Below are positions 7,950-16,826 of a stretch of DNA of 25,563 nt, one piece after another. The position numbers were made by a program, and so were the translations under genes. The notes under the pieces are model-generated. The model was not told the origin of the DNA and searched no databases. It saw nothing but the letters and a program-made list of their open reading frames with translations. The stretch is from DAOPXV01 sp035352535. Its GTDB lineage: Bacteria > Muiribacteriota > UBA9980. Location of the stretch: contig CAZJFS010000051.1 in the NCBI GenBank assembly GCA_964545075.1, positions 1 to 25,563 of the forward strand. The letters run 5' to 3'. The stretch's first letter is position 1, and every line of letters begins with the position of its first letter.

Positions 7950-9515
7950 ATGGCAAAATTTTTAAAACATAACATTCATTCTTATTCGGCCCCTTTGCTT
8001 TCGCGGGCCGGGTTTAATCTCGTAGGCATTATAATTTCAGCTTCGGTATTACTGGTCTCAAGCCTTATAGTAATACTCATGCCTGTTGAGATGCGCGGGA
8101 AAGTATGGATCTACAACATGCTTATACTTCCCGTCCTTATTTCCGCCTTTCTTTTCAAAGGCAACGGCGGGACGATATCGTCGATATGCGTCATTGTCAT
8201 TTCCGCCCTTATCTTTAAGCAATTCGGAAATATAGACGCATCGCAGGGATTTGGCGCGGCGCTCTTAAGCAGCGGCATGCTCGCGGAATGCGTCGTTTAT
8301 TTCGTCATAGGAATAGCCATAGACTTTTCCGATACCGTATTTGGAAGTTTTTCAACGTCCGGTCCCACGAGCGAAGACGTTAACAGGGAGCTTGAAAAGG
8401 GCGCGGAAATAGCCAAACTGCGAAAAGAAATCGCAGCGAAACAGGTCGCGATAGAAGAAAATTCCAGCAAGGTAAATTTTATAAGTTCGCGAATGGTAAT
8501 ACTTCAGCAGATAGCGCGTGAGATAGGCATGTGCCTGAATATCGACGATCTTTTAAAGGCGACGCTTAACGCTACGAACAAACTTTTAAAAGCAAAAAAA
8601 ATATCAATATTTTTAAGAGGCGCTGAAAAAGAACTTCTTTTGAAGGCTACCTATGGCTGGCCGGCGGTCTCGCCTGAGGACCATAAAATAATATCCGAGC
8701 GCGAGGTCCTTGCATGGTCAGTTGCGAATAACGCTATGGCCACTCCGGGTGAGATAAATAAAGATCCTATGCTTCTGGCTCTCCACAAAGAGTCGAAGTT
8801 CAAGACCCTTATGTGCGCTCCCATAAGCCATTCTAATGAGGTCATCGGAGTTATCAGCATCGAGGAACTTGAAAGCGGCTCCAAGGTAACGCAAGATGAT
8901 TCCCGACTTTTTTCGATTCTCGTCGATATGGTTTCGCTTTCATTTAAAAATTCGAGACTTTTCAGGCGCGTCGAAATGCTCGCGAACACGGACGGCCTTA
9001 CCAAGCTATATACTCACCGCTTCTTTCAGGAGCTTATGCGCGCCGAACTCGATCGCTCGGGCCGTTATCAAAAGAACTTTTCGGTCATATTAAGCGATAT
9101 CGATCATTTTAAGCGATTTAATGATACTTATGGTCATCAGGCTGGCGATTATGTTCTTGAACAGACGGCCGCATGTTTTAAGACTTCAGTAAGGACGACC
9201 GATATCGTGGCTAGATACGGCGGCGAGGAATTCATAGCGCTTTTGCCTGAAACGAACGTCAACGGCGCATATATTTTAGCCGAGCGCATAAGAAAATCCA
9301 TCGAAGCGAAGCAATATAAATTTAACGATCAGGAAATGAAGGTGACCGTTACGCTTGGAGTTTCAACCTTTCCCGTCGACTCAAACCTGGCTCCCGAACT
9401 CGTGAAAAAAGCCGATCTTTCGCTTTATTACGGCAAGGAGAACGGCAGAAACCGGGTTGCCGTCGCTTCAATGATTCCAAACCTCGATGAATGGCTTAAC
9501 AAAAAAGATAAATAA
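7950..9515 (+). CDS. Second membrane GAF-GGDEF protein, predicted diguanylate cyclase
   Basis: The 521 residues start with about four close-packed membrane helices (about residues 22-130) with short loops, so it lacks the large outer loop of its neighbour. A coiled coil follows (about 145-180), then GAF (about 182-340) and GGDEF (about 345-510). GGEEF is at 424-428 and the inhibitory RTTD at 415-418, both intact. The GGDEF half is highly similar to the upstream protein (NTDGLTKLYT, SDIDHFKRFNDTYGHQ, ARYGGEEF), showing tandem duplication with different sensory ends. The gap from the first gene is 20 bases, consistent with one transcript. Only a weak ribosome site is visible before ATG 7950. 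Confidence 0.93.
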   Translation: MAKFLKHNIHSYSAPLLSRAGFNLVGIIISASVLLVSSLIVILMPVEMRGKVWIYNMLILPVLISAFLFKGNGGTISSICVIVISALIFKQFGNIDASQGFGAALLSSGMLAECVVYFVIGIAIDFSDTVFGSFSTSGPTSEDVNRELEKGAEIAKLRKEIAAKQVAIEENSSKVNFISSRMVILQQIAREIGMCLNIDDLLKATLNATNKLLKAKKISIFLRGAEKELLLKATYGWPAVSPEDHKIISEREVLAWSVANNAMATPGEINKDPMLLALHKESKFKTLMCAPISHSNEVIGVISIEELESGSKVTQDDSRLFSILVDMVSLSFKNSRLFRRVEMLANTDGLTKLYTHRFFQELMRAELDRSGRYQKNFSVILSDIDHFKRFNDTYGHQAGDYVLEQTAACFKTSVRTTDIVARYGGEEFIALLPETNVNGAYILAERIRKSIEAKQYKFNDQEMKVTVTLGVSTFPVDSNLAPELVKKADLSLYYGKENGRNRVAVASMIPNLDEWLNKKDK

Positions 9516-9536
9516 ATTGTCTGGAAGAAGAGTGAT

Positions 9537-10385
9537 ATGAAAATCGATATATTGAAATTTAATGTTTTCAGCGCTTTTATTTTGAGCGTTTTACTTGTTT
9601 TGTTTGCATTTCTGCCGGAAAGTTTGGCCGCTTCAGAAACTTCGGAAGTCAGCAACCAGAAAGTGAAATACGAACTGCCGGAATTCTTAAAAACCATCAA
9701 CATTCAAAGAACCGGCGAAGTTCTGTTCGCGGTTAAAAAACAGATGAGAAGCGTTCCAGACCTTATCGACTCGCAGCTTAAGAGCGTGCTTGCCGCGCTT
9801 TTGAACAACCCCGAAAAACTCGAAATTAATTTTTATAAACCATCTTTGTCTGAAGACCATTCAACGATCAAATATGAGACCGTCGAAGTTTTTCTAAAAG
9901 GCGCTTCGTTCGATAATTTAAGGCTTGATACGGCTTCGATAATGCTTAAAAATATGGAGCTTGAAGTTTACAGGCTTTTTCGGGACGGCCGCGTGAAAGT
10001 CGTTTCGCAGGGTGAAGTATTGGCAAATATCAGCATAATTCAGAGCGATCTTAACAGCTATCTCGTAAAGAAGTCTGAATCGATAAAGGTTAGAAAGCCA
10101 TATGCGCGCATGGAAAAAGACCAGCTTGCCATTGGTGGCGTCTTTAAGTATGGCCTTTTTGTAATAGAGTTCGGCGCGACTGGCGCTTTTAAAATCGTGG
10201 ATGATAATAAAATTTTTTTTGATATAAAAAAGATGTCGATAAACAACATGAAAATGTCTAAATCTTTTTTGAGGACCGTCGTCGATAAGATAAATCCCAT
10301 ACTCAGCCTGGATCGGTTTCCGTTTAAACTGATAATGAAGTCAATCTATATTAAAGAAGGCCGGCTTATTTTTTCATCGGAGTGA
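9537..10385 (+). CDS. Secreted LmeA/DUF2993-like protein
   Basis: 282 residues with a hydrophobic N-terminal signal (about 1-31, ending ESLAAS). The mature region is an amphipathic beta-rich domain with repeated short strands such as VEVFLKGASFDNLRLD and MLKNMELEVYRLF. This layout resembles the LmeA/DUF2993 family of phospholipid-binding periplasmic proteins. The match is by eye and moderate. It is preceded by AGAGTGA close to the ATG, follows the GGDEF gene by 21 bases and precedes the DUF5693-like gene by 28 bases. It may handle lipid or glycan intermediates outside the inner membrane; that role is inference from the family and neighbours. Confidence 0.6.
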   Translation: MKIDILKFNVFSAFILSVLLVLFAFLPESLAASETSEVSNQKVKYELPEFLKTINIQRTGEVLFAVKKQMRSVPDLIDSQLKSVLAALLNNPEKLEINFYKPSLSEDHSTIKYETVEVFLKGASFDNLRLDTASIMLKNMELEVYRLFRDGRVKVVSQGEVLANISIIQSDLNSYLVKKSESIKVRKPYARMEKDQLAIGGVFKYGLFVIEFGATGAFKIVDDNKIFFDIKKMSINNMKMSKSFLRTVVDKINPILSLDRFPFKLIMKSIYIKEGRLIFSSE

Positions 10386-10413
10386 ACATTTTATATTGAA
10401 TTGAGTGGTTTAA

Positions 10414-12495
10414 ATGTTTTCAAAAAGAAATTCAATTTTTTTACTGGTCATATTCCTTGCGCTTTTTCTTTCGCTCATAGTATCCGTAAAAAGGATTATA
10501 CTGGAAAATAATAATAATAACGTCGAGATTGGCATTGATTACGCCAAATTCGAGCAGATATGCTTTTCCGAGGGAAGCGATATATTTTCGGGCTTTCAGA
10601 TATTGCTTAAAAGCGGTATAAACTCAGCTATAGTCCGCGAAGATACGCTGGCGACGTTAGCCGCCGCTGGTCATGTTTCACTTTTTAACGGGAACGACCT
10701 TTTGAGGAATTTCCGTTCTTCGGCTCTTATAAATCCGCTGCTGGCAAGGTTCATACAGAAAAAATCCATTCAGCCTCATTATACTTACATAATAACGTCT
10801 GAAACTAAGATACACGATCGCGTGTTTAACGAGCTGAAGATCAAGCTGAAAGACGACGATCAAAAAATCAGCGTTAATACCGAAAATCTCGCCGGAGAAG
10901 GTGAATCAGAGAAGGCGCCTTTTCATCTGATAACCATAACCAGTTCAGCGCCTGAAATATACAATGTAGGCGTGGGTTTTGCGCCGGAAACCCTGACGCT
11001 GCTTGAAAAGCTCAATTTTTCGGTCATACTCGGGCTTTCGGATTCAAGTTTTCTTACCGCCAGCCAGATCGACAGGCTTATAGAAAAGCTTCAAAATATA
11101 AAGAGCCTTTCGGGAGTTTTTATAGAAGGACCAGTAGTTCCCGGCTTCTCTGAAAAAGATACGCAGAATATCGAATATTTCGGAAAAAAACTTTCGGAAC
11201 TGTGCCGCAACAAATCGAAATTCATACTCATGGAGTTCGAGAACGCGATAGGGATCGCGCAGATAACGCCATTTTTAAAAGAGATGACGGTAAGAGGGCA
11301 CAGGCTTTCCTCGGTTGAAAAAAAGACGCCTTCAACCCTCGAAGAGCACAACCAGGTCATTGAAAGGTATTTGCGGGCCGTGCGCGAAAGAAACGTGAGG
11401 CTCGTCGTCGTTGAGGGTTTGACCTCTAAGCTGCGCGGCGTTCCCATGAACCTTTTGATGCAAAACTTCAATTTTCTCGACACTCTCGTTAATAAGATAA
11501 AGAACGCCGGCTTTAACATCAAATCATCATCGGCTTTTGAAACTGATCTTGCTTCGCCTATTTTTATCATTATAATTTCCTGGGGAATACTCGCGACGTA
11601 TATTCTTTTGGGTGAATACATATTCGGCATGCCCAGAAAAATATCATATTTGATCCTGACCATATTTATGGCTTTCATTCTCATCTTTGCTCTTAAATGG
11701 TATGGTACTGGCGCGATGACTGTCTACAGACAGGTTCTGGCGCTTCTTGCTGCTTTTATAATGCCGCTTGCGCCGGTGATTTATAAAGTGCGCCCCGATA
11801 AGCTGCTGCCTAAGACGTACGATTTTTATATCGTTTTTTATCGCGCGGTTTTTTTACTTTTATACAACATGTTTTTTGTCGTGCTATTTTCAACTTTCGT
11901 CACTGGGCTTCTTTCGTCGGTCGAATTTATAAACGGAATAGAGTTTTTCAGGGGCGTAAAAGCGGCGTTGCTTGTCCCCGTCTTTCTTGCCGTTCTTCTC
12001 GTGATGCGCTCGGAAAGCCTTTTTGCGAAGGCGGCCGAATTCATGAAAATGAGCGTCCGCGTGTACCAGGCGCTTATATTTGTCGTAGCCGCGTTATTTT
12101 TGTGGTTCTATGCGCCTGATATCGGAAGCGTTCTTAGCGTGGATTACCATGCCGCAGGGGGATATGACGCATACCTGAATTTTTTCTTTGAAAGGATAAC
12201 CGGCGTGGAGCTTTATTTTAAGGAATACGCCATCGGCTATCCGATGCTTCTGCTTTATTTTTATTTGAGCCTTAGAAAAATGAACAAATTCAATATCGTC
12301 CTCGCGGCTATCGGTACGCTCGCGAGCATATCCGTCTTCAATTCCTTCTGCCATGTCCATGTGCCGCTCCTGATTACGGCATCTCGCGCTTTTTATGGCC
12401 TTCTGGCCGGCATCGTTATCGGAGCGGCGTTTTGTTCGATCGCCGAATTTTTACTGACTTTTTATAAAGAAACAGGGCAGGGAGAGAGCCAATGA
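10414..12495 (+). CDS. DUF5693-like polytopic membrane protein
   Basis: 693 residues. One N-terminal membrane helix (about 7-27) is followed by a large soluble, presumably extracytoplasmic domain (about 30-380). Its alternating strands and helices include EIGIDYAKFEQICFSEG, SGINSAIVREDTLATLAAAG and VFIEGPVVPGF. The C-terminal half (about 383-685) has eight or more membrane helices. The opening segment and architecture match the uncharacterised DUF5693 family as I know it. The biochemical function is unknown. The stop codon overlaps the ftsE start by 4 bases (ATGA), so the two are translationally coupled. GAGTGG just upstream is a passable ribosome site. It could be a glycan- or lipid-linked envelope enzyme or transporter; nothing in the sequence decides. 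Confidence 0.7.
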   Translation: MFSKRNSIFLLVIFLALFLSLIVSVKRIILENNNNNVEIGIDYAKFEQICFSEGSDIFSGFQILLKSGINSAIVREDTLATLAAAGHVSLFNGNDLLRNFRSSALINPLLARFIQKKSIQPHYTYIITSETKIHDRVFNELKIKLKDDDQKISVNTENLAGEGESEKAPFHLITITSSAPEIYNVGVGFAPETLTLLEKLNFSVILGLSDSSFLTASQIDRLIEKLQNIKSLSGVFIEGPVVPGFSEKDTQNIEYFGKKLSELCRNKSKFILMEFENAIGIAQITPFLKEMTVRGHRLSSVEKKTPSTLEEHNQVIERYLRAVRERNVRLVVVEGLTSKLRGVPMNLLMQNFNFLDTLVNKIKNAGFNIKSSSAFETDLASPIFIIIISWGILATYILLGEYIFGMPRKISYLILTIFMAFILIFALKWYGTGAMTVYRQVLALLAAFIMPLAPVIYKVRPDKLLPKTYDFYIVFYRAVFLLLYNMFFVVLFSTFVTGLLSSVEFINGIEFFRGVKAALLVPVFLAVLLVMRSESLFAKAAEFMKMSVRVYQALIFVVAALFLWFYAPDIGSVLSVDYHAAGGYDAYLNFFFERITGVELYFKEYAIGYPMLLLYFYLSLRKMNKFNIVLAAIGTLASISVFNSFCHVHVPLLITASRAFYGLLAGIVIGAAFCSIAEFLLTFYKETGQGESQ

Positions 12496-13181
12496 TTGAA
12501 TTCAACGATGTCTCGAAAGTATATGATAATGGCGTTGTAGCGCTCGACAATATTTCGGTGCGCATAGAGCGCGGTGAATTCGTATTCCTCATAGGGCCTT
12601 CAGGCGCCGGAAAATCTACTTTTTTAAAGATGATCTTTCGCGAGCAAACCCCTACGTCGGGTGAAATGTTCATAGACGGCAGAAATATTACGAGGCTGAA
12701 AAGGCATGAAGTTCCTTATCTGCGCCGGAACATTGGCGTGGTTTTCCAGGATTTTAAGCTGCTCGAGGACAGAAGCGTATTTGAAAACGTCGCTTATACG
12801 CTCAAGGTAATGGGCTTTAACCACACGGTGATCCAGAATCAGGTTTCACACGTGCTTGAACTCGTGGGGCTTTCGACAAAAAAAAGAATTTATCCCTCGC
12901 AGCTTTCGGGTGGCGAAAAACAGCGTGTTTGCATAGCTCGCGCCATAGTTAACAATCCGGCGATACTCGTTACGGACGAGCCTACCGGAAACCTCGATCC
13001 TTATATTTCATGGGAAATAATGAAAACAATGGTCGATATAAACAGCAAGGGCACTACGGTCGTATTCGCGACGCACAACAAGGAACTTGTTGACAGGATG
13101 CGCAAGCGAGTGATTGTTTTAAGGGACGGGCGCCTCACGAAAGATGAGAAGCGAGGAAGTTTCGATTATGAGAATGCTTAA
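12492..13181 (+). CDS. ftsE: Cell division ATP-binding protein FtsE
   Basis: The ATPase subunit of the FtsEX complex, which works at the septum on the cytoplasmic face and controls peptidoglycan hydrolysis rather than transport. The 229 residues are the normal size. Walker A GPSGAGKS is at 35-42, the Q-loop at NIGVVFQDFKLL, the ABC signature LSGGEKQR at 138-145, Walker B LVTDEPTGNLDP with D162-E163, and the switch His in FATHNKEL. The ATG lies inside the end of the upstream gene with GGGAGAG as ribosome site. FtsX follows after 23 bases. The partner and the downstream LytM gene confirm FtsE over other ABC ATPases such as LolD. Confidence 0.95.
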   Translation: MIEFNDVSKVYDNGVVALDNISVRIERGEFVFLIGPSGAGKSTFLKMIFREQTPTSGEMFIDGRNITRLKRHEVPYLRRNIGVVFQDFKLLEDRSVFENVAYTLKVMGFNHTVIQNQVSHVLELVGLSTKKRIYPSQLSGGEKQRVCIARAIVNNPAILVTDEPTGNLDPYISWEIMKTMVDINSKGTTVVFATHNKELVDRMRKRVIVLRDGRLTKDEKRGSFDYENA

Positions 13182-13204
13182 AAAATGGAGTAAAACATAA
13201 TATA

Positions 13205-14095
13205 ATGTATTTCAAATATATAATAGACGAAACTTTTATATCGTTAAAAAAAAGCCCGATGATGCTTTTTTGCGCCGTAGTTATAATAACGACGTCGCTG
13301 GCTCTTCTCGGAGTTTTCATAATGGGCGATAAATTTTTCAAAGCCATAGTCTCTAATTTTGAAAATAATCTTGAGATAGTGGCGTTTTTAGAGGACGGAT
13401 TCAACGAGTCCACCGTAAAAAACGTCATAATTCCTTCGATATCGACTTATCAGGGCGTTTCAAGCGTACGTCTCGTGACGAAGGAAGGGGCCCGCGAAGA
13501 GCTTAAAAAGGAAGTGCCGGAGCTTAACGAAGTTTTTTCCGTAATAGAGGAAAATCCGCTCCCGGCTTCTATTCGCGTCAAGGTGACATCGGCCGATAGC
13601 CTCGCTGAAATAACGGCTAAGCTCAAGAAGGAAAACGGCATAGCCGTGAGCGAGGTCACCTATGGCGGAGAAAGCGTGAATTCTTTTCTGAATGCCGCAA
13701 AAAGCCTGAAACAATTCATGGTTTTGTTCCTGCTCCTTTTTATTCTCACTTCTATCGTGGTCACTTCCGCTACTATAAAGCTGACGGTTTATTCAAGGCG
13801 CGACGATATCGAGATAATGAAGCTTGTCGGAGCCACCGATTGGTACGTTAAATGGCCTTACCTTATTGAAGGCATAATTTTAGGCGTCGCTTCGGGAGCG
13901 CTCGCTACGCTCTTGATACTGTTTTTTAAAAACAGCGCCGTGCTCGAACTTTCAAAAAGCATGTATATACTTAACGCTGTTAAAAGCGATGTTTCGATGA
14001 TGGAGATATGCTGGAAACTGATACTCGTAGGAACGCTTCAGGGCGTTATCGGCGCCATGTGGTCCACGGCCAGCGTTCTTTCCGAAAAATTTTAA
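13205..14095 (+). CDS. ftsX: Cell division membrane protein FtsX
   Basis: The membrane subunit of FtsEX. The 296 residues have the standard layout: one helix (about 18-40), an extracytoplasmic domain (about 45-165) starting with the typical NLEIVAFLEDGFNE and KEGAREELKKE, then three helices (about 168-190, 222-240 and 265-290). The cytoplasmic loop SRRDDIEIMKLVGATDWYVKWP is a family hallmark. FtsX couples ATP hydrolysis by FtsE to an outer partner, here most likely the coiled-coil LytM protein encoded 21 bases downstream. The ribosome site GGAG is about 14 bases before the ATG, longer than ideal. Confidence 0.95.
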   Translation: MYFKYIIDETFISLKKSPMMLFCAVVIITTSLALLGVFIMGDKFFKAIVSNFENNLEIVAFLEDGFNESTVKNVIIPSISTYQGVSSVRLVTKEGAREELKKEVPELNEVFSVIEENPLPASIRVKVTSADSLAEITAKLKKENGIAVSEVTYGGESVNSFLNAAKSLKQFMVLFLLLFILTSIVVTSATIKLTVYSRRDDIEIMKLVGATDWYVKWPYLIEGIILGVASGALATLLILFFKNSAVLELSKSMYILNAVKSDVSMMEICWKLILVGTLQGVIGAMWSTASVLSEKF

Positions 14096-14116
14096 CGCCG
14101 CCGGCGTCTTGATTTT

Positions 14117-15355
14117 ATGAGAAAACTGAAAATAAAACAACTGAATAAAACAATCATATTCGTCGCGTACACAATATTTTTTTGCGCCGGTTTCGTTTCG
14201 GCCCAGGGTTTGAGCACGACCGAGATTCAAAGCAAAAAAGCGGATCTTTCAAACATAGAGGCCAGAATTTCTGAGAACGGCAAAATTCTTGGCGAAATCA
14301 AAGCGGATATCGAACGTTACAAATCCGAATACGACGTCAAGAAGGCGGAATATGAGAAAGTAAAAGGGCAGCTGGATGAAAACCAGAAGCGAGCCGCGGA
14401 ATTATACGAGCAGAAACTGGTTCTGGCAAAGGAACTCAAACTTTCCACCGACAATCTTCTCAGGAAGAAAAATCTTTTTTCAGACCGGATAAAGGCCATT
14501 TATAAGAGTTCATTCAGCAAAAAAGCAGGTTTCGTAATGGAATCGAAAACTTTCGCTGATTTTTATATAAATCTTTTTTACCTGTCGAAAATAATTCAGT
14601 CCGATTCGGAATTTATATCCGATATTTCTAAGAAGGTCGCGACGATAAAGCTTCAGCGCGAGGAACTCGCCCGAAAGATGAAGGAGCTCGAACGTATCGA
14701 CGAAAGCAGCAAGAGCTATGAAAAGAGCATTCGCCTGGCTTCGGGCCAGATGAACGACTATCTGGCGAAACTTCACCAGAAGCAACAATTTTTGACCATG
14801 CAGTCTGGAGGACTTTTAAGCGATAAAGAAAGGATCGAGCGTGAGATCGGCGCGATCGAGAATAATTATGTTAAAAACGTCGAAAAAATCGAGGCGCCTT
14901 CCTTAAAATCCGGCGTTGAAAATGCGCCGGCTGCAAAAGATCAGGCGAAGATGGATCTGACCAAGCTCGCTTTTTCATGGCCGTTAAAAAGCAGCAAGAC
15001 CGTTCTGAGTTTTTACGGGACGCAGAAAGATCCGAAATATAACATAAATTATTTTAACCCCGGAATAGATATTTCAGGGCAGCAGGACGAGCCCGTACTG
15101 GCCGCCGTGGCCGGCAAAGTAAAATATAAGGGAGAAATGAAAAGCATCGGCAAACTTTTAATAATAGATCATGGCGGCGGCATCACGACTCTATATTCAC
15201 ACCTTGGAGGCATCGAGGTCGGCATGGGCCAGGAAGTCGTATCGGGCGAATCTATAGGCAGCATAGCGAAGTCGAAAGGTGAAAGCGCCCAGCCATATCT
15301 TCATTTCGAGATACGCGTAAACGGAAATGCCAAGGACCCGATGGACTATCTTTAA
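14117..15355 (+). CDS. EnvC-like coiled-coil protein with degenerate LytM (M23) domain
   Basis: 412 residues with a signal peptide (about 1-29, ending VSAQG), a long two-part coiled coil (about 35-255), a short linker and a C-terminal LytM/M23 domain (about 295-412). Active M23 enzymes carry HxxxD and HxH. Here the first His is Asn (N314 in NPGID, D318 kept) and the first His of HxH is Tyr (Y394-L-H396), while H362 in YSHL is kept. One zinc ligand and one catalytic His are therefore missing. This matches EnvC/NlpD-type proteins, which activate amidases instead of cutting peptidoglycan. Placement after ftsEX supports an EnvC-like partner of FtsX. A 5-bp hairpin (14095-14107) lies just before the start. 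No clear Shine-Dalgarno. Confidence 0.85.
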   Translation: MRKLKIKQLNKTIIFVAYTIFFCAGFVSAQGLSTTEIQSKKADLSNIEARISENGKILGEIKADIERYKSEYDVKKAEYEKVKGQLDENQKRAAELYEQKLVLAKELKLSTDNLLRKKNLFSDRIKAIYKSSFSKKAGFVMESKTFADFYINLFYLSKIIQSDSEFISDISKKVATIKLQREELARKMKELERIDESSKSYEKSIRLASGQMNDYLAKLHQKQQFLTMQSGGLLSDKERIEREIGAIENNYVKNVEKIEAPSLKSGVENAPAAKDQAKMDLTKLAFSWPLKSSKTVLSFYGTQKDPKYNINYFNPGIDISGQQDEPVLAAVAGKVKYKGEMKSIGKLLIIDHGGGITTLYSHLGGIEVGMGQEVVSGESIGSIAKSKGESAQPYLHFEIRVNGNAKDPMDYL

Positions 15356-15370
15356 AAAACCCCGTTCAAC

Positions 15371-15399
15371 TTGAATATTGTCAAATTTATTAGTATAAT
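15371..15399 (+). promoter_or_regulatory. sigma70-type promoter for the S41 protease gene
   Basis: -35 TTGAAT (15371-15376), a 17-base spacer and a perfect -10 TATAAT (15394-15399) sit in the gap after the EnvC-like gene. The predicted start is about 15406, which still includes the ribosome site GGAGG (15408-15412). This lets the protease and downstream genes be made separately from the ftsEX transcript. Confidence 0.75.
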
Positions 15400-15422
15400 A
15401 TATGCGTGGAGGTTTACTTGCT

Positions 15423-16814
15423 ATGATGAAAAATAATAACGCCTGCGGCCGGTATAAAAAGTTTTTGGCCGTGCCTGCTATCATATGCGTTGCCGGCCTT
15501 ATTTTTTCATCGGTCCCTGCGTCCGGCGGGACCGTCGATATCGGCGCGCTCGATAATTTAAATGTTTTAAGAAAAGTATTCAATCTTATAAAATCAGACC
15601 ATATCAAAAAAGATGTGACTGAAAAGGAGCTTATGACGGGAGCCATTAACGGAATGCTTGAATCGCTGAACGATCCTTACAGCCGTTATCTGGAACCGAA
15701 TAACTTCAAGGATATGCAGTCAGACACGTCAGGCGAGTTTGAAGGCGTCGGAATAGTGATATCCGTCAAAAACAAGATGCTGACCGTGGTATCTCCGATA
15801 GATGATACGCCCGCCAAGCGCGCCGGAATTAAATCGGGCGATAAAATATTAAAGATAGACGGGTCGGACACTGATAAAATGACGTTGCATGACGCGGTCA
15901 CAAAAATGAAAGGTAAAAAAGACAGCAGCGTAACGCTCACTATCTGGCGCAACGAGTTCCGCGAACCCAAAAACTTCACTCTTACAAGAGATGTAATTCC
16001 GCTCAAGACGGTCGTATCTAAAATGGTTGACGATAAGATCGGCTACGTCCGCATTTCCCAGTTCACTGAAACGACATCTTCGGATCTTGAAAAAGAATTG
16101 TTAAAGCTTGAAGGAAATGGAATTGAAGCGATAATACTTGATTTGCGCGATAATCCAGGCGGCCTTCTTACGGCGGCCGTCGACGTGTCCCGAAAATTCA
16201 TTGATAAAGGCGTTATCGTTACGGTAAAAAGCCGTGATGGAAAGACGCTAAATCTTTCTTCATACTATCGTTCCCATCCGCTTTATCCCATGGTCGTTCT
16301 GATCAATAAAGGCTCCGCTTCATCTTCAGAGATCGTTTCCGGCGCGCTTCAGGACAACCGCCGCGCCATATTGATCGGCAATAAAACCTTTGGTAAAGGC
16401 GTAATTCAGACGGTTATTCCGATGGAAAACGACGCGGGGCTTATTCTTACGACGGCGTGGTATTTTACGCCAGCGGGGCGATCGATCCATCACAAGGGAA
16501 TAGAACCGGATATCAATATAGAGCAGGGTCTTTTATCCGATGAGGAAGCGGCCGAGATATATGATAATTATTCGAAGGACGAAGAGTTAAAAACGTCAGG
16601 CCAGATTCCGGGAACCGCTGAAGGAACGCCTATGGCGGACAGGCTTAAAAAATACGGCGTGAAGCTATATGACACGCAAATGGTTCGCGCGATAGAACTT
16701 TTAAACGGCATACGTCTCGAGAGTTCGACGTTATCCGACAAAGGCATCGAGCCTAAGGTTATCGCTTCGAAGAATATCAGCACTAAAGCGGAGAACGATA
16801 GCCCGGCTAAATAA
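15423..16814 (+). CDS. S41 C-terminal processing protease (CtpA/Prc type)
   Basis: A secreted or periplasmic serine protease that trims protein C-termini, often envelope enzymes and their regulators. 463 residues from ATG 15423: signal sequence (about 1-33), N-terminal helical part with LNDPYSRYLEP, PDZ domain (about 100-180, SGEFEGVGIVI to GDKILKIDG) and catalytic core. The Ser/Lys dyad is S300 in GSASSSE and K325 in TFGKG, spaced 25 as in CtpB and Prc. I prefer 15423 over the in-frame ATG at 15402, because GGAGG (15408-15412) is the ribosome site for the later ATG and the promoter start (about 15406) falls after 15402. The C-terminal tail beyond about residue 395 is low-similarity. It is a common companion of EnvC-like genes. 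Confidence 0.93.
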   Translation: MMKNNNACGRYKKFLAVPAIICVAGLIFSSVPASGGTVDIGALDNLNVLRKVFNLIKSDHIKKDVTEKELMTGAINGMLESLNDPYSRYLEPNNFKDMQSDTSGEFEGVGIVISVKNKMLTVVSPIDDTPAKRAGIKSGDKILKIDGSDTDKMTLHDAVTKMKGKKDSSVTLTIWRNEFREPKNFTLTRDVIPLKTVVSKMVDDKIGYVRISQFTETTSSDLEKELLKLEGNGIEAIILDLRDNPGGLLTAAVDVSRKFIDKGVIVTVKSRDGKTLNLSSYYRSHPLYPMVVLINKGSASSSEIVSGALQDNRRAILIGNKTFGKGVIQTVIPMENDAGLILTTAWYFTPAGRSIHHKGIEPDINIEQGLLSDEEAAEIYDNYSKDEELKTSGQIPGTAEGTPMADRLKKYGVKLYDTQMVRAIELLNGIRLESSTLSDKGIEPKVIASKNISTKAENDSPAK

Positions 16815-16826
16815 AAAGGACATGGT

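Noticed and set aside
11091..11684. Minus-strand open frame of 197 codons
   Set aside because: Shadow of the DUF5693-like gene; no start signal or recognisable domain.
14095..14107. Small hairpin ACGCC-GCC-GGCGT as a terminator between ftsX and the EnvC-like gene
   Set aside because: The stem is only 5 bp and the following bases are not a T-run, so at most it tunes translation.
15051..15355. Active M23 endopeptidase
   Set aside because: The first His of HxxxD and the first His of HxH are replaced by Asn and Tyr.
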